Numbered from the stretch's first letter, positions 15,872-27,291 are shown. The stretch: DNA of 64,000 nucleotides from Flagellimonas oceani (GCF_011068285.1 NZ_CP049616.1:3802001-3866000), one strand, 5' to 3'. Notes: generated by a model not told the origin, from the letters alone. Numbers and translations are program-made.

Positions 15872-16228
15872 TTATCGAGTAATTTTCAATTTTACCGAAA
15901 CACTTTCCACATCACCACCGATGGGCGGATTAATCTTGGAAACTTCGACTTCGACTTCGGTCACTTCTTCTATTTCTTTGAAAATACGATCAATAATACG
16001 TTTGGCCACATGTTCCAATAAATTGGAACGTACTTTCATTTCTTCTTTTATGATGTTGTTAAGATGTACATAATCCACAGTTTCGCTTAACTGATCGGAG
16101 ACTGCAGGTTGGGAAAGATCCGCAGAAATTTCAAGATCTACCCTGTAATCGCTCCCAATGAGCATTTCTTCCTTTAGGCATCCGTGGTTGGAATGTATTC
16201 TAATGTTCTTTAACCTGATCTTTCCCAA
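15872..16228 (-). CDS. folB: Dihydroneopterin aldolase
   Basis: The 118-residue FolB-family enzyme converts 7,8-dihydroneopterin to 6-hydroxymethyl-dihydropterin and glycolaldehyde in folate synthesis. Family features are the N-terminal IRLKNIRIHSNHGCLKEE, the middle SETVDYVHLNNII (Tyr of the active site), and the C-terminal INPPIGGDVESVSVKL, where the conserved K-x-x-P is SKINPP. Length is typical. It lies just downstream of sprF (47 nt) in the same orientation, so it may be read from the spr transcript or from its own promoter. Confidence 0.94.
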   Translation of the reverse strand: MGKIRLKNIRIHSNHGCLKEEMLIGSDYRVDLEISADLSQPAVSDQLSETVDYVHLNNIIKEEMKVRSNLLEHVAKRIIDRIFKEIEEVTEVEVEVSKINPPIGGDVESVSVKLKITR

Positions 16229-16275
16229 AACTGTGATTTATAAGAAAGGGTAAAAATACGTCAAAACACATTAAA

Positions 16276-17235
16276 TCAATACATACATCTACAGTTACTT
16301 ATTCCTTGGAAAAGGTCCATTCCCACGGTAACAACGTGTGTACCTGTACTATATCCCAAAATCTCATTGGTGATCACTTGATAGGAATAACCAAAATAGA
16401 AATTACTTTTCTTAAGTCCGGCTATGGGGGCAATGTACAAGGGTTCCCCTAATTGATCGTTCAAAAAACGGTAGGTGAGGCCCACATAGTAATAATCCTC
16501 AAAATCGCGGAAACGGAACTTGGCGTTCAAATCGGTAACGGAACGGCCATCGCTCTCGAACCACTGAAAGAATACGGATGGTTCAATTTCCAACTTACTG
16601 TTCTTGCTCTTGGAAAAGCTGTAACCGGAATAAACATAATAGTTTCTGAGCTTATTGGGCTCTATGGTAATAATATCGGTATTGAAATTGGAGAGATCCT
16701 TGTTCAGTACGTTGCCTGCATTGGCACTAAAAAAGAACTTGTCGTAGCGATAAAGCACGCCCAAATCAAAATTGTGGTTGGTGGTCGCCTTATCGTCCGC
16801 GGGCAATTGACCGTTATTTTCCCTGAATTGCTCCACATCGATCCTAAACTGGTTAAAGTTGTAGGAGATACCAAAAGAGAGAAAAATGTCGTCGTACCTA
16901 TCCAACGTTAAATGGTGCGCAAAAGATACCCTTGCGCCTCTTTGCCGTGTATATCCATTACTATCGTTGTACAAAAGCATACCAACTCCGGATCTATTCC
17001 CAATTCTGGCATCGGCGGCCAAGGTCTGGGTATCGGGGGCATCTTCTATCCCTACCCATTGCGTAAGACCGTTTAAACGAACTTTTATATGATCACCGAT
17101 ACCTGCATAGGTAGGCGACATTAAAAATGGATTATCGGCGATATATTGGGACAATTGGGGTACGGTCAACTCTTGTCCCTTGGCACAAAATACCAAGGAA
17201 AACAATAAGATTGTTACGTATATTCTTTTTTGCAT
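16276..17235 (-). CDS. sprF: PorP/SprF family type IX secretion outer-membrane protein SprF
   Basis: The 319-residue PorP/SprF-family protein has a signal peptide (1 to about 20, ending FCAKGQ) and then the family opening QLSQYIADNPFLMSPTYAG. It is predicted to be an outer-membrane beta-barrel with repeated aromatic-ended strands. In Flavobacterium johnsoniae SprF is needed to deliver the SprB adhesin to the surface through the T9SS. It is the fourth gene here after sprB, separated by 21 nt, the same order as the F. johnsoniae operon sprC-sprD-sprB-sprF. The gene name is assigned from family and order. Confidence 0.9.
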   Translation of the reverse strand: MQKRIYVTILLFSLVFCAKGQELTVPQLSQYIADNPFLMSPTYAGIGDHIKVRLNGLTQWVGIEDAPDTQTLAADARIGNRSGVGMLLYNDSNGYTRQRGARVSFAHHLTLDRYDDIFLSFGISYNFNQFRIDVEQFRENNGQLPADDKATTNHNFDLGVLYRYDKFFFSANAGNVLNKDLSNFNTDIITIEPNKLRNYYVYSGYSFSKSKNSKLEIEPSVFFQWFESDGRSVTDLNAKFRFRDFEDYYYVGLTYRFLNDQLGEPLYIAPIAGLKKSNFYFGYSYQVITNEILGYSTGTHVVTVGMDLFQGISNCRCMY

Positions 17236-17256
17236 GGGGTTAAAGCAGGTTAAGTG

Positions 17257-20200
17257 TTATTCTCTGTATAATGTAAAGTGACCAACAAACTCTCTGTCGT
17301 CCTGTGCTCCCTCAAGTTGGACAACATACCAGTAATCTCCGGTAGGTAATGGATTACCATCGTAATTTCCGTCCCAACCTTTAATGTTGCGGGTCATCTC
17401 TTCCACTACTCTACCATAACGGTCATAAATCTTGATTAGTACGTCCGGGAACCCTTCAATGTTGTCAGGTATCCAAAAGTCGTTGCGACCGTCGCCATCT
17501 GGGGTGAAAAAGTTCGGGAATTCGATATCTATGAATTCCATAAAGATCTCCGCAGTGGCTTCACAACCGTTCTGATCTATTACGGTTACGGTATAAGTTC
17601 CTGTGCTACTAATAAAGAACGTGTTGTCCGTTCCATAGTCCACATCATTGAAGTAGAAGGTATAGTCTTCTACCCCGCCTTCGGCAATTGCCGTAATCTG
17701 GTTGATTGTTCTGTTCTCCAATGTCAATACCAAAGGTTCAAAAGCATCAATGGTAAAGTCATAAGTGGCCATACATCCATTGGCATGTGCTATGGTGAGG
17801 TAATGGTCGCCTGGGGCCATATTCGTAAAGTCAGCGGATAAATGCATATCTGCCGGGTCGGTGGAATCCAGGGCATACATTAGGTCACCGGCAATGGATT
17901 CATCTTCCAAAACAATGTTCAATGAATTATTGGGGATGTTTCCGGTACACTCGTACATGGGTGTAACGGTGGCAGCCAGTACAACACCTGGGTCTATTTC
18001 CACGATAACATTGGTTTCACAACCTTGGGCATCCCTGATGAATACCACATGTGTTCCGGCAGTTAAATTTTGGAACAAGGTCTGATCTTGCACAAAATTA
18101 GCATCCGCGCTACTGTTCAAACTGGTTTCGTAAGGAGCTGTTCCTCCAGAAATTTGTAGTTCGAAAGCACCATCGCCACTTTCAAAACATACCTCATCGA
18201 TAATATTGATGGCTTCTGCAACAATAGGTTCTGGTTGCTCAAGTTCAAATTGGAACGTCATGAAACATCCGTTCACATCTTGAGCAATGACATCGTAGAT
18301 ACCAGGAGCCAAATCGGTAAAGGTATTTTGGGTATCGAATCTGTTTAGGTTTGGTGAAATGGCGTATAAAATTTCACCTGTTCCACCCGATACCTCAACG
18401 GAAATGGTACCATCTTCCATTCCGGCACAGGTAATATCGGTAGATTCTTGTCTTTCAACCTGCAAAGGAGCTGGATCTTCTATAGGAATGATAGGAGATT
18501 CTTCAATACAATCCTCGCTGGTTACCCTAACATAGTATTCACCGGCCATTAGATTATCGAATCTTCCTGTGGTATTAGGTCCATCCACCAAATTACTGAA
18601 ACCGGGATCGTTGAACAATTCGTAGCTATAGTTGCCAAGACCACCCGTTGCACGTGCAAGAATAGTAGCAGTGGCTTCTCCGGCACAGTTGATAAAGGCC
18701 GCAGAATCGTCAATTTCCAAGATCAAAGCAGGAGGTTCTCTTAGACTGACCTGATTGGAAATCATGGCAGTACATTGATTGGAATCCCTCACCTCAAATT
18801 GATATTCACCAGCTCCCCGATTAAAGAATTCGTGATAGGTAGGATTATCAAAATCTATCCAAGTTGAAGTATCCTCATCAAAATATTGATAGGGAGCTGT
18901 TCCACCGGTTGCTGATAAACGCATGCTTCCATCGGTCAAACACGTTAGGTCCGCAAGTTTGATCAGAGACGCTCTTACTTCAGTTGGTTCCGAAATGGTA
19001 ACGGGGTCTGTTGTATCACTACAGCTCCAATTATCGGTAACGGTAATACTATAGGTCCCAGCACCTAAATTATTGAATATGTTGCTTCTTTGAGAGCCTG
19101 TGGTAAATATAATGGTAGTTCCTGTTTCATCGTAATAGTTCAATTGGTAATCATAGGAACCGCTGCCTCCGGTTACTGGATCCGCCCAAACGGATGCAGT
19201 TTCATCTCCAAGGCAATCCAATAAAGTGGTGGATACATTGATATCCGCTACTATTGGGGCTGGTGGTAACAAGGTCAGCGTTCTATCTTCAAAACAGCCG
19301 CCAGTATCGGTAACCCTAATCGTATAATCATCTGCAGACAAACCAGTGAACACATGGCTTTGTACATCATTGATGGTGTAGACCTGCATTGTGTTCATAT
19401 TGGTCAAAACAATATCGTATGGGGCATATCCGCCTACCGGAGCTACAAGAATTTCACCAAGATCATCGGTACAGGTGACGCTGGCCACTTGTTGTGGTGT
19501 AAAATCAAGCTCAGCGCTTGGTGAAACTATGGTCACCGTACCTGATGTGGCATCACAAAATGGGGTACCTGTCGCGGTAACTTCAACATAATAATTACCA
19601 CCGATCAAATCGGGGTGTGTTACTGGAAATGGACCTGTTGCAGTGTTTTCACTTGCGGATACGATAAGTGTACCATCGGCCCTGAACACACTATAATCGA
19701 AAGGACCATTGTAGTTGGAAACGGTTATGGTCAACTCTCCTGCATCATCAAAACACATCGCTGGTGATGAGGCCACGGCTTCCACATCGATAAGGTCGTA
19801 TGGCTCCACTCGGTGTGTGATAAATTCGTAGCATCCAGTACCGTTATCGGTCACCTGAATGGTGTAATCACCGGGATTTGGCAGTGTAAAGGTAGCCCTG
19901 TCCGTTGCTACGGTCTGGCTATCCCCGGTTTCCAAAACTTCAAAAGTCAAGTCGTCCGGAGTGGATTGTCCACTGGCTATAACCGTGATTTCTTCTCCAG
20001 TATTGCTACAGGTGATATCAACCACATTGGCTATGGACAGACTCATTTGTGGCAATGGATCTATGGTCTGTGTTGGCAATGGAAAAGTACATCCGTTGCT
20101 GTCTCTTACAACAATATCATAGGTTCCATCCAATGTTGTGGTATAGGTGAAAACATTTCCTCCGGTAGCTGTAAAGGCACCACCGTTGACACTATAGAAA

Positions 20201-23200
20201 TACGTTGGTGTTCCTGTTCCCGTAGCAATGGTCACTTCTATTTCTGCCTGTTGTGTTCCATTGTTAGCATCACAAGTCAATTGTGTAATGCCCGTTACAG
20301 CGGCATCTAGAGGTGCGGGTTCGGTAATTGTTATTTGATTTACGAGTTCACACCCTCTTCCGGAAACCACACGAACATCATAAACTCCACCTGGCAGATT
20401 TTGGAAAAAGGAATCGGGTTGTAATGGACGATTTACAGCACCTCCACTAATTGCGATGAGTTCATATTCGTATATCGGGTTGTCGGAACCAGGGCCCAAA
20501 GTAACACGTATTGTTCCGTCACTGTCGCCCGCACAGGTAACATTGGTAACGGCCAAGGTAAAGGATACAGGTGTTGGTAGTTCAAGTTCCACACTTGTAG
20601 TGGCACTACATCCAGATAAGGTGGTATCATAAACTACGGCATCATATAAACCGGCATCCAATCCATTGAATATATTGGATGGTTGTGCACTTCCCGTAAC
20701 GCTTAATCCCGTGTCGGGGCCGGAGGCATAGAACAGTTCATATTCGTACGAACCGGAACCACCAAATGCGGTAAGGGTAACTTGACCATCACCCATAGTA
20801 CAACTTGGCATTACTGTTGGCAATGCGGTCAGTGATATTGGTGGCTCAATGGTTATGGTCTGTGTATCCTGGCATCCGTTTACATCTCTTATTGCAACGG
20901 TATAATTTCCAGATGATAAATTGGTAAATTGATGGGTATCACCCGCATTTGCCATCGCTGTTGGTTGATAGGCCCCACCATTTAGGCTCACGGAATATGG
21001 ACCAACGCCCACATTGTCCAAGGTTACCGTAATGTTGAATGTTCCCTCGTCTCCAGCACATTGATTGCTGGTCAATGATATGGTTGGTGTGGGGTCGTCA
21101 TCTACGGTTATGGGTTTATTGACAATACATCCATAAGCATCCATTACATAAATTATGTAATCACCTCCTTCAACATTAACAGATGTATCGGTGGTCCATC
21201 CGGAACTAGTTGCGTCTGGAGCAGGAGCTGTATTCGGTAAATACTGATACACATAAGGAGCTGTACCAAATCTTCCGGTAGCTGTAATGATACCCATATT
21301 AGGGTTACAGTTATCGTTTTGTGGACTGTCAACATCCAAATCCAAAGGATTGGCGGATTGGCGAATGGTAAATGCCCCTCCATTTATGGAACATCCATTG
21401 TTGGGACCTCCAATTTCGGTAAGCAAAACATAGTACTCTCCAGGAGGAAGTAAACCAACATCTGTGACCGATACAGCGGTTGGTGGATTGACGCTTTCTA
21501 TTCCCGAGAAGCCTGTTGATACATTGGATTGTCTATTGAAAATTTCATACTCAACGCCAGTAGCTAAAGCATCGAAGCCAGTGAAGGAGAAAGAAACATT
21601 ACCATCAGCGGCACCTGTACAACTTACATTGTTTACGTCGGCCAAATTCGCCGTCATTAGTGAAGGAGTGTTGATAGGTGCAGCAGCTTCTTCAAAGTAG
21701 TAACAGTTGGTAATATTATCAAAAACCACAAAAGTATAGGTAATTCCAGGGGTAAGCCCGATAAAGGTAGCGGTACTTCCTCCGGACGTATCCGGTGCTT
21801 GATAGCTGCTGGAATATGGAGCTGAATACGTTTCCAATATGGCAAATTGGTAATTGCCCACCCCTACGGATGAATCTACGGTTACAACGGCTGTTCCACC
21901 AGAGGAGCAGTCTACGGTTGTAGTGCTAACATCAATATTCAAATCGTTCGGGGGTGATGCTATGATTTCCGTTGTGAATGAAGAACAGCCATTGGCATCT
22001 ACTACATCAATTTGATAGATTCCAAATTCCAACACGGTAAAGGTATGGTCTCTGGCACCTGAGGTCGTAGTATAAGTCTGAGAGGGCAATCCATTGTTGG
22101 CACTTAAAATATAGGTATACTCAGGAGTACCACCCGAGACACCTGAAACAGTAATGGAACCAGGGTTTGTGCCTCCAGAAGCATCACATTGTATTGGAAC
22201 ATCGGTGGTTGTATAAACAATAGGGTCTGGTTGAGAAATTACTACAGGATAGGGAGCCGATTCACAACCTTTACTGTCGGTAACAGTAACTTCATACGAA
22301 CCTGCAGGCAACCCTGTGGTCTGGGTTCCATAAACTGTTCCGCTTATGGTCTCTACTACATTTATGGTATATGGAGGCACTCCGACAGATGTATCTATGG
22401 TGATATCCAATGCCCCTGTAATTTCATCATGGCATAGGATGTCCGTAGGCGTTATGTTGCTTATCACAGGCGGGTCGGCAGGGGTTACAGTAACCGTATT
22501 GGTCTCGACCACACATCCTTCGGAATCGGTAACTCTAAATTGATAGGTTCCGTCCGAAGAGGTTGTATATGGAAAAGCCCCTGCATAAGGAGTGTATCCC
22601 GCTCCATCAATATTGACTTCGTAGGTATATGGTGGGTAGCCACCGTTTACGGTCAACCCCAGTTCGGCATCTGGATTAATTGTACAATCAAGGTCTTTGT
22701 CCAAGGACAGGTTCGCTGTCAATTGTGGCTGCACAACAATAGGAGTATCAATATCATCGGAACAACCATTCGCATCCACAACGGTAAAAGTATAGGTGCC
22801 GGGCACAAGATTGTTGAACGTATTGGAACTACGAAGCGGTCCGCCATTTATACTGTATGAGTAAGGAGCGGTTCCCCCGGAAACACCAACTACAACGGTA
22901 GCTCCTGTTGCGGTATCATAACATAGATCGGAGGTAGCATCAACACTTGCGGTTGGTGGTGTAAAGTTGTTCAACAGGAAAGAATCGGTCACCGGACATC
23001 CATTGGCATCGGTCACGGATACATTGTATGTGCCGGATTCATCCAGATTATTGAACACTCCTGTGGCGTTTGTGTAAGTTGTTCCGCTTACAGGATAGGT
23101 AATGGAGTAATCATATCCTCCCCATCCTCCTGAAGCTGTCAAGGTTACACTTCCATCCGTAATACAGGTAGGAGGTGTTTCAGTTATGCTCAAGGTCAAT

Positions 23201-26200
23201 GGTGCAGGGGGCGCTGCAATGGTAACCGTAGTGGTATCAACACAATTTGTATCGGTATCGGTAACCGTAATGGTGTAAGTTCCGTCCTCTAGATTGGTTA
23301 AAGAGATGGTTCCGTTGGTCTCTGCGGTTCCTGTATTGGTATATGCAGAAGGTCCGGTTATGGAATAGTTATAGGAGGTGTTGAATCCAGAAACTGTGAA
23401 AAGGGCCTCGCCATCAGCGGTATTTACACAACTGATATTGGCAGTAGCTTGACCAACCACACCAATCGGCGTTATAGGCAAAATGGTATAGGTTTCTGTA
23501 TATTCACAACCATTGGCATCAGTAACCCTAAATGTGTATGTGTCCGGGTCTAGACCGTTAAAGGTGGCGGTGTCTCCGGATACGGAATCGGCAGGTACGG
23601 ATGTTGGCGCAATTATTTCAAAAACAAAGGCTGCGGTCCCATCGGCCACTGTTACCGTTACGTCCGAAGTTTGATCAGGACATCCGGGAATTGTTGCCGC
23701 AAAGCTTAAATCTGATGGGGGATTTAACGGGGGTATGGTCACCGAATCGGCAAACGTACATCCGTTTTGGTCTCTTACCGTCAAGGTATAGGTACCATCC
23801 GTTAAGTTGCCAAAGGATTCTTCCAGTAAAGTACCAGAATCAGAAATAAAATTTATGCCATCAATACTATATTCGTATGGACCGTTGCCACCTTGTACGT
23901 TGAAAATTCTAACTTCTCCAAGTTGTGTACAGGTATAGTTTTGTACAATCTCAACCTCTGCGTCCAAGGCATTGGTCGGTGCGGATATGGAATGGTACTC
24001 GTAATAATCACAAGATGCACTACCTTTTCTTTGGTTGATGACCACTACGTAGTCACCACTACCAAGACCTGGGAAATTACCCGATGTATTGGTGGCCAAG
24101 GCATTGGCAAAGTCATAATTGTCCTCATCAAAGCCGGTAGCATCAAATAGATAATAGGTGAGTTGATACCCATTATCATCTACCAAATTAAAAGTAATGG
24201 TTCCGGTGGATTCACCGTAGCACAATACATCCATAACAGATGTTGCATTGTATTCCGCAGCTGGCCTAAATTCAATTTCAACGGGCTCAGAAAAGGCATG
24301 ACAGTTGTTTCGGTCCGTTACGATAAAAACGTAGGTACCCGCGCCTGCTGCACCCACAACATCAAAAATTTGTTCGGTCTGGTATTCGGACGGTGGAATA
24401 TCGGTTGGGTCGGGATATGAAATTTGTGTGACACCGTTGTTATCCACAAAGGACCAAATGGCGTAACGATGAGGTGTTTTGCCTCCGGAGGATGACATTA
24501 AAATGTTTCCTTCCCTGCAGGTAATATGTTGTGAAACCCTTGCATCAAGCTCCAAGTCTGCTTCGTCAAGAATGGTTACTTGTTCTGTATAGGAACAACC
24601 GTCATCGGTTGTTACTTCAACATCGTACACACCGCTGCTTAGGTTTTCAAAGGTGTGGTTATTGTCATCAGAAGGGCCAAGTGAATCCACTTCTTCACCA
24701 TCTTTGGAGATGGAATAGTAGTATTGTGGTTCCACATCCAGTACAGAAATTGATATTTCGCCCAGTTCGTTGCAGCTGGTGTTGACGGCTGTAATGTCCA
24801 CTTCGAAGTTCCTTTCGCGGATACCGATGTTGTCCAAAACAAAAACGCACCCATCGGTAACTCCCTGTTGTCTCATTTCTACCATGTAAACGCCGCTATC
24901 GGCTATATCAAAGCTGGTAGCGTTGCCGTAAGGAACCAGTACATTGCCCGTATTTTGATCTACAAGTTGAAACTCATAGGTCAAGGGCATATTGGTCACA
25001 GTGATGTTTCCTGGGTTATCGCAGATAATGTCCCTGGAGGTGTGTTGGGGATTTAGAGGGTTCTTATAGATGTTGAAATAAAATCTGCTAAAACATCCGT
25101 TTTGATAGTTGATGACCAATCTGTATTGGCCTGTGTTTTCTGCCAAAAAATCGTTGCCGGTATCGACCATGTTCCAGGTACAATCGGTATTGGTGTTGGC
25201 ACAACCATCAACGGATGCCCCGCAACTGGTCTCGTCCAGTTGTTCCCAAACTATGCTTGTGGCATCGGGGATGTTTATTTGGATGAGCTCGGTATCGTTT
25301 AATCCACAAAGGAATATTTCCGGAAGTTCACTACCATCGTTGGGGCAAATATCAATGGCGCCATCAATGGTGTTGGAGGTATCGTTGATCAATGCGGTTA
25401 TAGGGTTGGACTGTACAGAACCAAAAAGCTCCACATTGATTATTTCTGCAAAATCTTTACAGGGGTCTGCCACCTGTTTGTCCACAATATATGTTCCGGT
25501 TTCACCTACCAAAATGGTACTTGGGTCGTTGTCGGAATCACTGTCCGTGATCACGGTATCGGTACCAACATCTATTTGTCCGTTTCCGTTTTCGTCGCGG
25601 TACCAGATGTAATTATCAAAATTGTCACCTGCATCCAAGAGCACGTTGTCCCCACAAAGCTGAACGGTACGGGTAAAGTTACAGGCCTCTAGGTCGTCCA
25701 ACAAAAAGTTGGTAGCTCCTGGATAGGGAAATCCACAGCCATCAAAATCGTACACACTGGGGTCGTCGGTTATCGGCGCTTGATTTATTGCACCCGAATA
25801 GGTGGAATAGGCAAGGTTTTCTATTATATCGGTACAGGCATCTATAAAATCGAAGCAGTTTTCGGCCACTTGCACGCGCATGCGGATGGTTGCAGCTGGA
25901 TCATTTTCTTCAACATAGCGATCAGGTATGCTGAAAATTATGGTCCGGGTAGCCGGATCATAGGTATAGGTAACATCGGAAGGCATTATTATGCTGGACT
26001 CATCAAGGGTAACGTTAATGGGCAGGACATCCCTAATAGTATAGTTTACGGCATCATCGTTACCTACGTTTTCGAAGGTAAGCACATAATCCAGATATTG
26101 TCCCAAGTGCACTCCTTGCCCAGTGATGTCGTTTCCGGAAATGTCCTCTACGGTCTTACCAAGGTTTATTTGAGGTTCAATGATCTCAACATCCAAAGAG

Positions 26201-27273
26201 GTAAAAAAGATGTCATATTTATCTCCTGATGACGAAGCCCTAAGCGTGGCTCCTGTTTCATCGTTCGGAATAACATTATTGCTCGGGTTGGGAATGGTAA
26301 AGAGGTCCACATCCCACCCCAGTGTATTGATACTGTTGGGGTTTCTTGTGGTAATGATGTTGTCTTCAATGGTAATATTACTGTTGAAGAAGTTGTTGGA
26401 CGGATTTACCGTATTGAACAAGGTTTGAAACGTACTGTTACTGTCGGCCATGATGGCCAATTGATCTCCGTCTATCCTATTATCTCCCTCCAAGGTGGCT
26501 ACGCCCAATTTTGCCCTTACCGGAAAAGGAGCTGGCAATGTGGTAAACCCATCAATGGGAATATCAACGGTCTCCCCTGCTTTAATACCGGCATAACCAT
26601 CAAAAGTTGTGATGAATTTTCCCGGGTAGGTCGGGTTTTCATAAACCACTACCATGGTCCAACCACCGGAAACACCACCTTGTACATCGTCCCCTGAACT
26701 TGCACGAACATTCCCCACAAAGTATTCCCCATCGGGATTTCCCAATGCGGTGACTATATCGGTAACATCTTTGTAACATGCATAAGGAGCATAGTTTCCA
26801 AAGTCGGAATCCCCCTCGCCGTCGAACAGGATTTCATCTGCGGTAATATCTTGGTACGATCCCCCGGGAACCCGGAACTTGATCTGATTAAAATCGCTAC
26901 TTCTGTTGGAGTCCAGATAAACAGCGGACCAATAAAGTCCAGCATAGCGAATCCTGGAACAACTGGGGTCCGGAACGGCCAATGTTGCACTACTTGAGCT
27001 AAAGGTGGATGGATCTCCATCAATATCTATGTACTGCATGTTGAGGTCATCGTTGTACGATGAACTCGTTCCCGTTACGTTGTAAGGGTCTTCCGGGTCG
27101 TTGGAACTGTTGTCCCTGTTTACAATATTGTTTGCTATAAAGGTAAGGTCTCCCTTAAGCTGATTTTCATAGCGTACATCTAAATTGTTCTTTATTTGAG
27201 AAATACCCGTATATCCCAATAGCAACATACAGGTAATTGTGCCCCACCTGAGTAGTTTTATTTTCATAAGCAT
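17257..27273 (-). CDS. sprB: SprB-like giant gliding-motility adhesin with T9SS type B sorting domain
   Basis: The 3338-residue product has a signal peptide (about 1-26). An N-terminal domain of about 360 residues follows (SRIRYAGLYWSAVYLDS, GGWTMVVVYENP), then a DUF11-like region (KTVEDISGNDITGQG...VGNDDAVNYTI). From about residue 860 to 3240 there are roughly 28 SprB-type repeats of 75-90 residues, each with a start like C-x-x-x-x-DG and a core such as GGTAPYSYSINGG. The C-terminus (FPNFFTPDGDGRNDFWIPD to the end) is the gliding-motility-associated (CHU_C, type B) T9SS sorting domain. In F. johnsoniae SprB moves along the cell surface and drives gliding; that protein is about twice as long. 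Acidic pI and Thr/Asp richness fit an exported adhesin. A second in-frame ATG lies two codons downstream (27267). Confidence 0.93.
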   Translation of the reverse strand: MLMKIKLLRWGTITCMLLLGYTGISQIKNNLDVRYENQLKGDLTFIANNIVNRDNSSNDPEDPYNVTGTSSSYNDDLNMQYIDIDGDPSTFSSSSATLAVPDPSCSRIRYAGLYWSAVYLDSNRSSDFNQIKFRVPGGSYQDITADEILFDGEGDSDFGNYAPYACYKDVTDIVTALGNPDGEYFVGNVRASSGDDVQGGVSGGWTMVVVYENPTYPGKFITTFDGYAGIKAGETVDIPIDGFTTLPAPFPVRAKLGVATLEGDNRIDGDQLAIMADSNSTFQTLFNTVNPSNNFFNSNITIEDNIITTRNPNSINTLGWDVDLFTIPNPSNNVIPNDETGATLRASSSGDKYDIFFTSLDVEIIEPQINLGKTVEDISGNDITGQGVHLGQYLDYVLTFENVGNDDAVNYTIRDVLPINVTLDESSIIMPSDVTYTYDPATRTIIFSIPDRYVEENDPAATIRMRVQVAENCFDFIDACTDIIENLAYSTYSGAINQAPITDDPSVYDFDGCGFPYPGATNFLLDDLEACNFTRTVQLCGDNVLLDAGDNFDNYIWYRDENGNGQIDVGTDTVITDSDSDNDPSTILVGETGTYIVDKQVADPCKDFAEIINVELFGSVQSNPITALINDTSNTIDGAIDICPNDGSELPEIFLCGLNDTELIQINIPDATSIVWEQLDETSCGASVDGCANTNTDCTWNMVDTGNDFLAENTGQYRLVINYQNGCFSRFYFNIYKNPLNPQHTSRDIICDNPGNITVTNMPLTYEFQLVDQNTGNVLVPYGNATSFDIADSGVYMVEMRQQGVTDGCVFVLDNIGIRERNFEVDITAVNTSCNELGEISISVLDVEPQYYYSISKDGEEVDSLGPSDDNNHTFENLSSGVYDVEVTTDDGCSYTEQVTILDEADLELDARVSQHITCREGNILMSSSGGKTPHRYAIWSFVDNNGVTQISYPDPTDIPPSEYQTEQIFDVVGAAGAGTYVFIVTDRNNCHAFSEPVEIEFRPAAEYNATSVMDVLCYGESTGTITFNLVDDNGYQLTYYLFDATGFDEDNYDFANALATNTSGNFPGLGSGDYVVVINQRKGSASCDYYEYHSISAPTNALDAEVEIVQNYTCTQLGEVRIFNVQGGNGPYEYSIDGINFISDSGTLLEESFGNLTDGTYTLTVRDQNGCTFADSVTIPPLNPPSDLSFAATIPGCPDQTSDVTVTVADGTAAFVFEIIAPTSVPADSVSGDTATFNGLDPDTYTFRVTDANGCEYTETYTILPITPIGVVGQATANISCVNTADGEALFTVSGFNTSYNYSITGPSAYTNTGTAETNGTISLTNLEDGTYTITVTDTDTNCVDTTTVTIAAPPAPLTLSITETPPTCITDGSVTLTASGGWGGYDYSITYPVSGTTYTNATGVFNNLDESGTYNVSVTDANGCPVTDSFLLNNFTPPTASVDATSDLCYDTATGATVVVGVSGGTAPYSYSINGGPLRSSNTFNNLVPGTYTFTVVDANGCSDDIDTPIVVQPQLTANLSLDKDLDCTINPDAELGLTVNGGYPPYTYEVNIDGAGYTPYAGAFPYTTSSDGTYQFRVTDSEGCVVETNTVTVTPADPPVISNITPTDILCHDEITGALDITIDTSVGVPPYTINVVETISGTVYGTQTTGLPAGSYEVTVTDSKGCESAPYPVVISQPDPIVYTTTDVPIQCDASGGTNPGSITVSGVSGGTPEYTYILSANNGLPSQTYTTTSGARDHTFTVLEFGIYQIDVVDANGCSSFTTEIIASPPNDLNIDVSTTTVDCSSGGTAVVTVDSSVGVGNYQFAILETYSAPYSSSYQAPDTSGGSTATFIGLTPGITYTFVVFDNITNCYYFEEAAAPINTPSLMTANLADVNNVSCTGAADGNVSFSFTGFDALATGVEYEIFNRQSNVSTGFSGIESVNPPTAVSVTDVGLLPPGEYYVLLTEIGGPNNGCSINGGAFTIRQSANPLDLDVDSPQNDNCNPNMGIITATGRFGTAPYVYQYLPNTAPAPDATSSGWTTDTSVNVEGGDYIIYVMDAYGCIVNKPITVDDDPTPTISLTSNQCAGDEGTFNITVTLDNVGVGPYSVSLNGGAYQPTAMANAGDTHQFTNLSSGNYTVAIRDVNGCQDTQTITIEPPISLTALPTVMPSCTMGDGQVTLTAFGGSGSYEYELFYASGPDTGLSVTGSAQPSNIFNGLDAGLYDAVVYDTTLSGCSATTSVELELPTPVSFTLAVTNVTCAGDSDGTIRVTLGPGSDNPIYEYELIAISGGAVNRPLQPDSFFQNLPGGVYDVRVVSGRGCELVNQITITEPAPLDAAVTGITQLTCDANNGTQQAEIEVTIATGTGTPTYFYSVNGGAFTATGGNVFTYTTTLDGTYDIVVRDSNGCTFPLPTQTIDPLPQMSLSIANVVDITCSNTGEEITVIASGQSTPDDLTFEVLETGDSQTVATDRATFTLPNPGDYTIQVTDNGTGCYEFITHRVEPYDLIDVEAVASSPAMCFDDAGELTITVSNYNGPFDYSVFRADGTLIVSASENTATGPFPVTHPDLIGGNYYVEVTATGTPFCDATSGTVTIVSPSAELDFTPQQVASVTCTDDLGEILVAPVGGYAPYDIVLTNMNTMQVYTINDVQSHVFTGLSADDYTIRVTDTGGCFEDRTLTLLPPAPIVADINVSTTLLDCLGDETASVWADPVTGGSGSYDYQLNYYDETGTTIIFTTGSQRSNIFNNLGAGTYSITVTDNWSCSDTTDPVTISEPTEVRASLIKLADLTCLTDGSMRLSATGGTAPYQYFDEDTSTWIDFDNPTYHEFFNRGAGEYQFEVRDSNQCTAMISNQVSLREPPALILEIDDSAAFINCAGEATATILARATGGLGNYSYELFNDPGFSNLVDGPNTTGRFDNLMAGEYYVRVTSEDCIEESPIIPIEDPAPLQVERQESTDITCAGMEDGTISVEVSGGTGEILYAISPNLNRFDTQNTFTDLAPGIYDVIAQDVNGCFMTFQFELEQPEPIVAEAINIIDEVCFESGDGAFELQISGGTAPYETSLNSSADANFVQDQTLFQNLTAGTHVVFIRDAQGCETNVIVEIDPGVVLAATVTPMYECTGNIPNNSLNIVLEDESIAGDLMYALDSTDPADMHLSADFTNMAPGDHYLTIAHANGCMATYDFTIDAFEPLVLTLENRTINQITAIAEGGVEDYTFYFNDVDYGTDNTFFISSTGTYTVTVIDQNGCEATAEIFMEFIDIEFPNFFTPDGDGRNDFWIPDNIEGFPDVLIKIYDRYGRVVEEMTRNIKGWDGNYDGNPLPTGDYWYVVQLEGAQDDREFVGHFTLYRE

Positions 27274-27291
27274 GGTGGTTATAGTTAATGG

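Noticed and set aside
19813..20310. Long ORFs antisense to sprB, the longest 165 codons
   Set aside because: They arise from the repetitive, Gly/Thr/Asp-rich sprB sequence and have no family character.
17257..27273. The many repeats of sprB as a CRISPR or DNA tandem repeat
   Set aside because: The repetition is at protein level (Ig-like modules of about 80 residues) with diverged nucleotides and no spacer structure.
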